DNA of 64,000 bases from Adlercreutzia mucosicola DSM 19490 (lineage in GTDB: Bacteria > Actinomycetota > Coriobacteriia > Coriobacteriales > Eggerthellaceae), in assembly GCF_000422625.1 (NCBI RefSeq), contig NZ_AUGK01000015.1, forward strand, positions 6,267-70,266, read 5' to 3'. The notes below the pieces were generated by a model. The model was not told the DNA's origin and did not search any database. It saw nothing but the letters and a program-made list of their open reading frames with translations. The stretch's first letter is position 1. Each line of letters opens with the position of its first letter. Of the stretch, positions 27,470 through 36,029 are shown one piece after another. The position numbers were made by a program, and so were the translations under genes.

Positions 27470-28108
27470 GAGGGGCCGGGCAGGCGCACCGAGGGCAGAT
27501 GACCTCACGGGCAGGCCGGTATCGGCCGCACGGGCGGGCCGGTATCGGCCGGAGACGAGCAGATCGGCGTCGGCCGCACGGGCAGGTCGGTATCGGCCGG
27601 AGGCGAGCCGTTCGAACCCGGCACCCCTGTGTCAAGCCGGTGTCGCGCGAGCTTTTTTCCGCTCCCCTTCGCTTCCCTTCATCACCCTGTTCTCCCTCCC
27701 ACCCGCTTCGCCGCCCCTTCTCGTTTCCCAATGGCCCCTTTTTGTGCAACAAACTCCGATAGGTAGACATCCAGGGTCGCCCTTCGGACGCTCTTCCCTT
27801 TACCGCAAGGGGTTTTCCTGGGGAAACGCCGTTGAAAAGAACCAGAACGTCCCTTTGCGGAGCGACCAATGTCTACCTATCGGAGTTTGTTGCAACAATC
27901 GTGCTCGTTCGCGAACAAGAACATGTAAGCGCCAGCCGAAGGGAGGGGCGCCGGACCATTCTCTCCCGCCCCTTCCGCTCGCCCCCCATCTCCGCTCGTC
28001 CTCCGCCCGCACTTCTCCCCCCTCCCCTTCCGCATGCCCCCCAAACAAAAGGGCCCGCAGATGCGGACCCTTGGCTGGTACGAAAACCGTTGAGGCTCGT
28101 TGCGGAAA
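27470..28108. other. 640-base gene-free region with tandem repeats and a MITE-like element
   Basis: Between convergent genes. Bases 27505-27605 hold about four imperfect copies of a short unit built on GGCCGGTATCGGCCG. Bases 27741-27898 hold a long inverted-repeat element (separate entry). The remainder is pyrimidine-rich on the plus strand (27660-27730 and 27960-28040). I see no convincing coding potential. Confidence 0.6.
27741..27898. repeat. MITE-like element with ~30-bp terminal inverted repeats
   Basis: Left end 27741-27770 and right end 27869-27898 are inverted copies; the inner 26 bases match exactly (CAACAAACTCCGATAGGTAG is shared). The stem continues inward as GGTCGC/GCGACC. The interior is about 98 bases with no ORF. 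The right end carries the palindrome TTGTTGCAACAA also found near envelope genes at 37.9-43.1 kb. Confidence 0.75.
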
Positions 28109-29368
28109 CTAGGCGAGCTCGTCGGCCGAGAAGGCATCCTGGCCGAGGCGCACTTCCTTACCCTCCCTGATGAGCTGGCGGTACTCGGCGGTCGCCGTAA
28201 ACACCACGTCGGACGAGGAGTTCAGGCCCGTCTCGCAGGAGTCCTGGATCACGCCGATGATGAATCCGATGCCCACCACCTGCATGGCGATGTCGTTGGT
28301 GATACCGAACAGCGCGCAGCACATGGGAATCAGCAGCAGCGAGCCGCCAGCCACGCCCGAGGCGCCGCAGGCCGACACCGAGGCCAGCACGCAGAGGATA
28401 ACGGCCGTAAAGGGATCCACTGCCAAATCGATGGTCTGGCAGGCGGCCATGGTCATCACCGTAATGGTGACCGCCGCGCCGGCCATGTTGATGGTGGCGC
28501 CCAGCGGGATGGACACGGAATAGTTGTCCTTGTTCAGCCCCAGCTTGCGGCACAGCTCCATGTTCACCGGAATGTTCGCCGCCGAAGAGCGGGTGAAGAA
28601 CGCCGTGATGCCCGAGTCCTTCAGGCAACGCAGCACAAGCGGATAAGGGTTCTTGCGCGTGCAGAACCACACGATAAGCGGGTTGGTGCCCAACGCGATG
28701 ACCAGCATGCAGCCCACGAGCACCAAGATGAGATGGCCGTACTCCACGAAGATGTCCATACCCGAAGTGCTCACCGACGCGTAAACCAGACCCAGAATGC
28801 CGAAGGGTGCCAAGTTGATCACCCAGCGCACGGCCGTGGACACAGCGTCGGAGATGTTGGTGAATACCTCTTTGGTGCGCTCGCCCGCCGCGCGCAGAGC
28901 GATGCCAAGCACCACGGCCCAGGCGAGAATGCCGACGTAGTTGGCGTTCATGAGAGCATCGACGGGATTCGCCACGATGTTCATGACCAGCGTCGTCAGC
29001 ACTTCCCCGATACCCTCGGGAGCGGCGTGCTCCACCAGCGAGGAAGTATCCAGCGTCAGCGTGGAGGGGAACAGCTGACTGCCCACCAGCGCCACCAGCG
29101 CGGCCACGAACGTGCTGATCACGTACAGGACGATGACGGTCTTCATGGTGCCGGCACCCTGGGCGTTGCACAGCGCACTGATAACGAGAAAGAACACGAG
29201 CACCGGGGCCACCGCCTTCAGGGCGCCCACGAACAGGGTGCCCAGCAGCATGATGACTTCGCTGCCCGGAATGACAAGGGCGAGAATCACACCGATGATG
29301 AGGCCGACGAGAATGCGCTTGATCAAGCTGATCTCGTTGTACTTCTTCAAGATACCGGGGATTGCCAA
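28109..29368 (-). CDS. sstT: serine/threonine:sodium symporter, SstT-like
   Basis: A 419-residue membrane transporter of the dicarboxylate/amino acid:cation symporter family. Features are the Ser-rich hairpin-1 region '[16 protein letters not shown]', the '[20 protein letters not shown]' segment equivalent to the NMDGT region, and '[23 protein letters not shown]', very characteristic of SstT. I chose TTG 29368 because AAAGGAG sits six bases upstream; a longer frame would run into the tRNA-Leu gene. It likely imports Ser/Thr with sodium, useful for an amino-acid-fermenting anaerobe (inference). Confidence 0.9.
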   Translation of the reverse strand: MAIPGILKKYNEISLIKRILVGLIIGVILALVIPGSEVIMLLGTLFVGALKAVAPVLVFFLVISALCNAQGAGTMKTVIVLYVISTFVAALVALVGSQLFPSTLTLDTSSLVEHAAPEGIGEVLTTLVMNIVANPVDALMNANYVGILAWAVVLGIALRAAGERTKEVFTNISDAVSTAVRWVINLAPFGILGLVYASVSTSGMDIFVEYGHLILVLVGCMLVIALGTNPLIVWFCTRKNPYPLVLRCLKDSGITAFFTRSSAANIPVNMELCRKLGLNKDNYSVSIPLGATINMAGAAVTITVMTMAACQTIDLAVDPFTAVILCVLASVSACGASGVAGGSLLLIPMCCALFGITNDIAMQVVGIGFIIGVIQDSCETGLNSSSDVVFTATAEYRQLIREGKEVRLGQDAFSADELA

Positions 29369-29445
29369 GACTACTCCTTTCGGGACCCGCGCCAAACCGC
29401 GGGCATGCTCGCAATCGGCTCGCAGCGGAACCGACGAGCAAAAAA

Positions 29446-29531
29446 TGGTGCGGGCGAAAGGACTTGAACCTTCACGGGGGTTGCCCACCAGAACCTAAAT
29501 CTGGCGCGTCTGCCAATTCCGCCACGCCCGC
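29446..29531 (-). tRNA. tRNA-Leu (anticodon UAG)
   Basis: The minus strand reads GCGGGCG...CGCCCGC-ACCA with CCA encoded. The anticodon stem CCAGA/TCTGG encloses loop TTTAGGT (anticodon TAG). A class-II long variable arm and T-arm GGTTCAAGTCC are present. Confidence 0.95.
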
Positions 29532-29619
29532 ATATCGGACTTGCGCTAGAAATCCTGTCTATCGCAAGTGGCCATAATAGCAAAGATTCCCGCTGACAAG
29601 GGGTCAAAGGAGCAAATGA

Positions 29620-30069
29620 TTACGAGATGCTCTTTCCCATCCACTGGTGTTCCACATGTTCGTCCACCTCGATGGGCCCCCAGGCCTCATAGCCAGCGCG
29701 CTCGTAGAAGGGCGCCACGCGGCACTGGGCGTGCAGTTGCAGTTCGGTGGCACCGGCCTCGGCCGCCAGAACCTCGGAGGCAGCCAGGATCTGAGAGCCC
29801 AAACCGCCCTCGCGACGGTCGGAAAACACCGCCAGGCGCCCGAACACCCAGCGCCCCGGGACGTTCTCGATATTCGGCTCCAGAAAGGCGGGGAACACCC
29901 GTGCGCAGCCCACCAGGGCACCAGACTCATCGTAGGCGGTCACGTGGATCATGTCAGGATGTCCATCGGCCGCGTCGAACTCGTCGCAGAACCCCTGCTC
30001 CTCCATGAATATCGCGCAGCGCACTCGGGCCGCGTCATCGAATTCCCCCGTCTTGAACGTCAGTTCCAT
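29620..30069 (-). CDS. GNAT-family N-acetyltransferase, ElaA-like
   Basis: A 149-residue acetyl-CoA-dependent transferase. The acetyl-CoA loop region is 'FGRLAVFSDRREGGLGSQIL' (family pattern R/Q..G.G). It is followed by 'LQLHAQCRVAPFYERAGY' and a closing 'EVDEHVEHQWMGKS', close to the C-terminus of ElaA-type proteins. The start at 30069 gives a normal-length domain. It sits alone between two tRNA genes. The substrate is unknown. Confidence 0.85.
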   Translation of the reverse strand: MELTFKTGEFDDAARVRCAIFMEEQGFCDEFDAADGHPDMIHVTAYDESGALVGCARVFPAFLEPNIENVPGRWVFGRLAVFSDRREGGLGSQILAASEVLAAEAGATELQLHAQCRVAPFYERAGYEAWGPIEVDEHVEHQWMGKSIS

Positions 30070-30190
30070 GACAGCCAGCCTTTCCGTCAGCGCGCTCGGA
30101 ACCCGCCGCCCAGCGCATTGCGGCCTCACGCCAGGGAGCGGCAAGCCATTCCCCCAGAAACCACCCTTGCCGTCCGTGCCCCATAAACAG

Positions 30191-30214
30191 CGAACCCGCC
30201 AGATGGCGGGTTCG
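30191..30214 (-). terminator. terminator after tRNA-Asn
   Basis: CGAACCCGCC (30191-30200) pairs with GGCGGGTTCG (30205-30214), just past the tRNA-Asn 3' end on the minus strand. A moderately T-rich stretch follows. Confidence 0.6.
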
Positions 30215-30224
30215 ATTAGATTCA

Positions 30225-30299
<75 letters not shown>

Positions 30300-30388
30300 A
30301 TTTCGGCGGGGCTTACGCCCTCACGCGCAAGATAGAATTATACCGAAGCGCGTTTCGTTTGCAAGAACTTTTTTGCCCAAATGCCAAA

Positions 30389-32890
30389 TTAGTTCGAGGA
30401 GGCACGGCGCGCCAAGTAGCAATGGTGGATGCGGGGATTGCGCTCGAAATCGTGGGGAATGGTGCTCGCCGTGATGTCCTCGATTTTCACGCCAGCCTTC
30501 GCCAGAGCCTCGGTATCGGGCTTGAAGCCGCGCAGGTTGCACGAGAACACCGCCACACCGTCGGCGGACAACAAACGCGAGACGCCGATGAGCAGCTCGG
30601 CATGGTCGCGCTGCACATCCCACGTGCGCCGCCCCATGGACTTCGAATTCGAGAACGTGGGCGGGTCCACGAAGATGAGATCCCAGGTGCGCCGCTCGCG
30701 CCTCATCTGCTGGATCCACCGGGTCACGTCCGCGCGCACCAGCTCGTGGACGGTGCGGCCGCGCGGACGCGCCGAGCCTGCGCCCCGCGGTCCGCCACGG
30801 CGCTCGGGCGCGCTGCCCGCCACCGTAAAGCCGTTGGCCCCCAGGTTGCGGCCGGCCCAATCCAGATAGGTCTGGGAGAGATCTACCGTGGTAGTGGAGG
30901 CTGCGCCGCCGGCCGCTGCGTGCAGCGTGGCCACGCCGGTGTAGGCGAACAGGTTCAGAAAGCGCTTGCCCGCGGCCATCTTCCCCACCATCTCGCGGGT
31001 TATGCGATGGTCGAGAAAGATGCCGGTATCCAGGTAGGCACCCAGATCGATCTCGCAGAGAAGACCGTCTTCGGCCGTGTAAGTCACATAGCTGCGGCCG
31101 CCGGCGTCGCGGTACTGGCCACCGCCCTTGGCACGCACGCGAGCCTTCGAGAACACATGATCGGGGCGGATACCCAGCACCACGGGCACGATGGCCAACA
31201 TATCCTCAAAGCGCGCCCGGGCCACTTCGGCGCGTACCGATTTAGGAGGGGCGTACTCGGCCACATGGGCGTACACCGTGCCCGCCGCCGAGCCCGCGCC
31301 CTCATACAGGTCGATGGCGGCCGCGTAGTTGGGCAGATCGGCATCGTAGAGGCGGTAGCACTGGATGTTCTCGCGGGCGGCCCACTTGCGGCGCTCGCGG
31401 GCCATCTTGCGCAGACGGGCGGCGAACTGGGCGGCGTCTGCGTCGTTCACCTCCACGGCGACGTCGGAGCCGCCGGCGGGGTTCGGCACCGCGATCACCG
31501 CCGGCTCGCAGGGGGCCTCGTTGAAGCACTCCATCACCGCCTCGGCGCGACCGCGCCCGATGGTCACGCGTCGATCGGCGCAGATGCGGAAGCGGGCGGC
31601 AAAGCCGCCAACACCGACAAAGCCGAACCGCGAGCCGGCCGGCGCGCGACGGGAGGCGGCCACGCAGGCCGTCTGCTCGGCCACGGCGCGGGCATCGTCC
31701 TCCACGCGCCCGCTGGGGGCCACGTTGGCGATGACGAGCGCGGGGCGGGGCGATTCGGGAGCACGGGCAGGCGGGGCGGCGGCCCTGGCGGCGTCGGCGG
31801 TTTCAGAGGCCTCGCCGCTCTCGGAAGCTGCCTCCCTGTCGGCACCCGCTGCCGCCGCGGGGCGCGCGAACGAGCCGGCAGCGCGCTCCACCGCACGCGT
31901 CAGGCGTTCCTCCACGGCCGCGGCCTCCTCGGGCCCGGCCGCCTCCACGCTCGCCACCGCCCGCAGGCCCGCGGCCCGCAGATGGCCGCGGGCGCGGGCC
32001 ACGGCCGGCGACGAGGCCGACAGTCCCACGATGCGCACGGTGCGCTGGTCGGGCGCATCCGCCGTGGCGCTCGCCGCGCCCTCGGCGCCGAGCACGCGAG
32101 AGAGTCCCGCCTCCAAGCGGTCGTCGGCCTCGGCCAGCAAATCGTCCCACGCCGCGGCGTCAAAGCGCTCCCATCCGGCGAACCCCCAGCGATCACGCAC
32201 GAGGCCGGGCGCCTGGTCCGCTAGAAGGGCCGCCGCCTCGCACACCAAGATGCCGTCGTCGCATGCCGGGTCCAGGAACCCCCAACCAATCGCCAAGCGC
32301 TCCGGCGCCCCCAGCGCCGCCAGCAGCGCCGCGGCCTGAGCCACGGCCACGGGGGCATCGGGGCCGTCCTCGGACCGCAGGTAGCTGCGCCGCGCCAGCG
32401 ACGCCCCCGATAGATCGAGGGCAATGGTGGCCCGATCGTCGCGCAGGCGCACCTCAATGAGCGCGTCGGGCGCCTGGGCGTCCACATCGGGACGCGCCCC
32501 CCGCGCCTCGGCCAGGCGATCGCACACGGCGTCCTTTACCTTCAACGCCGTGAACTGGGTGTTGCGCAGCTCGCCATTCACGCCGTTGGCCCGCACGGCA
32601 ATGCTCGCCCTCTCGGCCAGCACCTCTTCCCAGGCCAGGTTCCGCGCACCCGCGTACAGCGCGTCGGCATCGAAAGCATCCACGCGGCCCACCACCACAT
32701 TCACGCGGCCCGCCAACCGCGACCACAGGCAGACCCGCAGGACCGTCTCCGGCGAGCCGTAGAAGGCCACGCCGCCGGCCAGCGGGCGCACCTTGCGCAC
32801 CGCGAGCCCGTGCAGCTCGTCGGATAACAGCGATTCGACCCCCGGCAGACAGGTGGCGAAGAACTCGTGCTCGTGCTTTTTGCTTGTCAT
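30389..32890 (-). CDS. rlmKL: RlmKL-like 23S rRNA methyltransferase with eroded N-terminal (RlmL) catalytic site
   Basis: An 833-residue protein laid out as THUMP, a first Rossmann-like domain and a second methyltransferase. The C-terminal RlmK half is intact ('FLNLFAYTGVATLHAAAGGA', 'FVDPPTFSNSK' at about 740-750), so m7G2069-type methylation is plausible. In the RlmL half the SAM motif reads DPACDDGILVCEAA (207-220) instead of family DPMCGSGTLLIEAA. The catalytic NPPYGERL is replaced by IANVAPSGRV (about 386-396), with an Ala-rich low-complexity insertion before it. The first activity is therefore probably lost. The ATG at 32890 follows GAAGGAG. Confidence 0.85.
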   Translation of the reverse strand: MTSKKHEHEFFATCLPGVESLLSDELHGLAVRKVRPLAGGVAFYGSPETVLRVCLWSRLAGRVNVVVGRVDAFDADALYAGARNLAWEEVLAERASIAVRANGVNGELRNTQFTALKVKDAVCDRLAEARGARPDVDAQAPDALIEVRLRDDRATIALDLSGASLARRSYLRSEDGPDAPVAVAQAAALLAALGAPERLAIGWGFLDPACDDGILVCEAAALLADQAPGLVRDRWGFAGWERFDAAAWDDLLAEADDRLEAGLSRVLGAEGAASATADAPDQRTVRIVGLSASSPAVARARGHLRAAGLRAVASVEAAGPEEAAAVEERLTRAVERAAGSFARPAAAAGADREAASESGEASETADAARAAAPPARAPESPRPALVIANVAPSGRVEDDARAVAEQTACVAASRRAPAGSRFGFVGVGGFAARFRICADRRVTIGRGRAEAVMECFNEAPCEPAVIAVPNPAGGSDVAVEVNDADAAQFAARLRKMARERRKWAARENIQCYRLYDADLPNYAAAIDLYEGAGSAAGTVYAHVAEYAPPKSVRAEVARARFEDMLAIVPVVLGIRPDHVFSKARVRAKGGGQYRDAGGRSYVTYTAEDGLLCEIDLGAYLDTGIFLDHRITREMVGKMAAGKRFLNLFAYTGVATLHAAAGGAASTTTVDLSQTYLDWAGRNLGANGFTVAGSAPERRGGPRGAGSARPRGRTVHELVRADVTRWIQQMRRERRTWDLIFVDPPTFSNSKSMGRRTWDVQRDHAELLIGVSRLLSADGVAVFSCNLRGFKPDTEALAKAGVKIEDITASTIPHDFERNPRIHHCYLARRASSN

Positions 32891-33116
32891 CGCAAGCTCC
32901 TTCAAGAGTAGAAAGTGAAAAAGTGGACAAAAATGCCTCGAATGCTCCCGATGCTCGCCAAAAAAAGCTCCGCAGAAACCCGCAGTGGGCCATTTCGACG
33001 CTTCTGGGGGTCCCTCAGACGCCTTCAGAGCCCGAAAACCAACCTACCGAGAGCAAGAACAGCGCACTCGAAGCCTTTTTGTCCACCAAAAGCCAAAGTG
33101 CTCTCACCCCAAGAAG
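32891..33116. other. gene-free region with inverted GTGGACAAAAA boxes
   Basis: GTGGACAAAAATGCCTCGA (32923-32941) and its inverted near-copy (33068-33085; 17 of 19 positions) frame about 126 bases without coding potential. This could be a small mobile or regulatory element, or the promoter of the downstream methyltransferase gene. Confidence 0.5.
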
Positions 33117-33140
33117 AAGGCCGGCACGACGGCCGGCCTT
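33117..33140 (-). terminator. intrinsic terminator of rpoD
   Basis: AAGGCCGGC (33117-33125) pairs with GCCGGCCTT (33132-33140), followed on the minus strand by a pyrimidine tract, six bases after the rpoD stop. Confidence 0.75.
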
Positions 33141-33145
33141 CTCGC

Positions 33146-34390
<1,245 letters not shown>

Positions 34391-34569
34391 GCGATAGTCC
34401 TTTCTCTGGCGTCCGCGCCTGATTTTGGGCATGAAAATGCAATTCTGGCGCAGAGATACAGCAGAGAAGAATACTACAAATCAACGTGCCCTTCAAGAGC
34501 CCATTTTCAGGAATTTTTATCCGGGGTGAGCGCGCACCGTGAGCCGACCACAGCCCCCCCGGAGGGGGA
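34391..34569. other. rpoD upstream region
   Basis: About 180 bases between the rpoD start and the IS left end. It is AT-richer around 34430-34520 and should hold the rpoD promoter on the minus strand. A C7 run lies at 34554-34560. No convincing gene. Confidence 0.4.
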
Positions 34570-34967
34570 TGAACTGAACCCCGATAGTGGGACTGGAAAC
34601 AAAAGTTTTCCGGTCCCACTTGCTTTGAGGAGTGATGCATTGAGATACGGAATGGACGTCAAGGCCGAAGCGGCACGGTGCTTCGAGATGGGCTTCGCGA
34701 GCAAGTCGGTCGGAAGGATGCTCGGGGTTTCCGCGAGACGGTCAAGAGATGGCTGTATGCTTGCAGGGCGCTCGGAAAGGAGGCCCTGCTCGTGACGAGG
34801 CGCAAGGCCTATCCGCACGGCCTGAAGGTCGGGGCGGCCCGCGCCGTCGTCGAGGAGGGGAAGGCCAGGCCCGAGGTGATGGGGGCCCTCGGCCCCAAGC
34901 CGAAGACCCAGCTGGGCGCCTGGTGCAGGCTCTACCGCGAGGGAGGCATCATGCGGAAAGAAAGGGG
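34570..34967 (+). mobile_element. IS3-family (IS150-like) left-end fragment with broken orfA
   Basis: The left end TGAACTGAACCCCGATAGTG is typical of IS150-group inverted repeats. A TTG start (34640) with GAGGAG upstream opens a transposase-A-like helix-turn-helix. The frame breaks at about 34731 (GTTTCC|GCGAG). Adding one C restores 'LGVSRETVKRWLYACRAL' and the downstream frame. There is no orfB and no right end, so the element is truncated where the neighbouring minus-strand gene ends. It cannot transpose by itself. Confidence 0.7.
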
Positions 34968-35423
34968 CTACGTCAGCTCTCCCGTTGCATAGGCGTCATA
35001 GATGGCCTGGGGGGAATCATAATAAAAGCTGCCGTTGTAGTCGTCGATGAGCGCACTGACGGGCGACCGGTAGGCCCGCAGCAGGGCCTCAGGCAGATCG
35101 ACACCCTCGCGATCGGCGATGGCCAGAACAAGGCGCTTGTAGACCTTCCCCACGTCCCAGTGGGAGGGAACGGCATAGCGGGCAGCCGCCACGTTATCGA
35201 AAGACCCCTCACTGATAGTCGCCTCTTCGATAAAGCCGTCGCTCACGGCATCAATGTTGTCGCTGTGGTACACGTCGGCCAGCTCGATAATACGGGCCAC
35301 GCGCCCAGCCCCCAGAGCCTCAGCCACATCCACCCGACGGTTCTTCGTCTTCCGCGCGATGTAATCGATGAGGCTGCATGCGAAGAACACATCGTTCGCT
35401 CGGCGGCTCTCACGCCCTGCCAT
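34968..35423 (-). CDS. DUF3791-like protein with C-terminal extension, partner of DUF3990 protein
   Basis: A 151-residue protein starting at an ATG with GAGGAGG at good distance. The first 75 residues ('FFACSLIDYIARKTKNRRVD', then 'IIELADVYHSDNIDAV') resemble the DUF3791 family, commonly encoded beside DUF3990. The C-terminal half ('YAVPSHWDVGKVYKRLVLAI' ... 'ALIDDYNGSFYYDSPQAIYD') looks like a second copy of the helper type of domain found in such loci. The gene overlaps the end of the DUF3990 gene by 14 bases, implying coupling. Its 3' end abuts the IS fragment. The function is unknown; an antitoxin-like or recognition role is a guess. Confidence 0.6.
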   Translation of the reverse strand: MAGRESRRANDVFFACSLIDYIARKTKNRRVDVAEALGAGRVARIIELADVYHSDNIDAVSDGFIEEATISEGSFDNVAAARYAVPSHWDVGKVYKRLVLAIADREGVDLPEALLRAYRSPVSALIDDYNGSFYYDSPQAIYDAYATGELT

Positions 35424-35883
35424 GGCCAACCTCCTCGCATCCGACGAACTCCAACGATCGCAACGCCGCTTCCGTGCAGAAGGCAATCTGGTGCGTGGGA
35501 TATTTGAATCTGGCGAGGGACCAGAACTGCTCCCGCGTGAGAGCCCCCTCGATGTAGTCGGAAACGTAGTTGTACACCTGATCGTCGGCCATGGCCCCAA
35601 TGACCACATCATGGCCATGGGACTCGCCGTGGCGGCAGGCAACGATGAAGTCGAGCCATTCCTCGGTCATCTCGCGAAACTCCAGAATATCGAGCCCTTC
35701 GGCGAAGCGCACGGTATAGGTGTTGACGCGCGGCACCGACATGCGAAGCGCCCAGCGTTCGGCCTGCTCGCGCATGATCGTGCAGTAGAATCCCGGACCG
35801 AAGTCCTTGGTGTAGCGTCTAATGCGAACCTCGGGGAATTCGACCACGCCCCCACTGCCGTGATACACCGTCATGAGAGCCAT
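35410..35883 (-). CDS. DUF3990 protein, possible ADP-ribosyltransferase-fold effector
   Basis: A 157-residue protein with the DUF3990 signature: 'MTVYHGSGG' at the start, 'YTKDFGPGFYCTIMREQAE' followed by 'RWALR', then 'EGLDILEF' and 'WLDFIVACR'. The His-Gly-Ser opening plus Gly-Phe-Tyr strand resembles the NAD-binding core of ADP-ribosyltransferase folds (inference from pattern). The ATG is preceded by AAGGAG. The downstream DUF3791-like gene overlaps. The pair behaves like a compact two-gene toxin/antitoxin or conflict module, but this is unproven. Confidence 0.7.
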   Translation of the reverse strand: MALMTVYHGSGGVVEFPEVRIRRYTKDFGPGFYCTIMREQAERWALRMSVPRVNTYTVRFAEGLDILEFREMTEEWLDFIVACRHGESHGHDVVIGAMADDQVYNYVSDYIEGALTREQFWSLARFKYPTHQIAFCTEAALRSLEFVGCEEVGHGRA

Positions 35884-35936
35884 GGAAACCGCGCTCCTTT
35901 CTAAGAAGGAGCCCATTATACCGCACCGCCAACGCC

Positions 35937-35978
35937 AAAAAATGGCCGAGGCCCGAAGCGTCATGCCTCGGGCCTCGG
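35937..35978 (-). terminator. intrinsic terminator downstream of BspA-like gene
   Basis: CCGAGGCCCGA (35946-35956) pairs with TCGGGCCTCGG (35968-35978). On the minus strand it is followed by a run of T (A-run 35937-35942). It ends the wall-protein transcript before the DUF3990 gene. Confidence 0.8.
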
Positions 35979-36029
35979 ATGAGGGGCAGCTTGTATTAGC
36001 GGAAGCAGCTGCGGAATTGCCGACGAGCG

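Noticed and set aside
27505-27605. Tandem GGCCGGTATCGGCCG repeats considered as a CRISPR array
   Set aside because: The units are short, adjacent and degenerate, with no unique spacers of regular length and no cas genes.
27499-28048. Several frames of 80-110 codons in the gene-free region
   Set aside because: They run through tandem repeats and pyrimidine tracts, have no ribosome binding site at sensible distance and differ in frame with no conserved pattern.
34432-34434. ATG at 34432 as the rpoD start
   Set aside because: The extra 14 residues ([14 protein letters not shown]) read through the AAAGGA ribosome binding site of the GTG start and do not resemble sigma-factor N-termini.
34554-34560. 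C7 run upstream of rpoD as a further contingency tract
   Set aside because: Seven bases is within the range expected in GC-rich DNA, and a slippery switch on the primary sigma factor is implausible.
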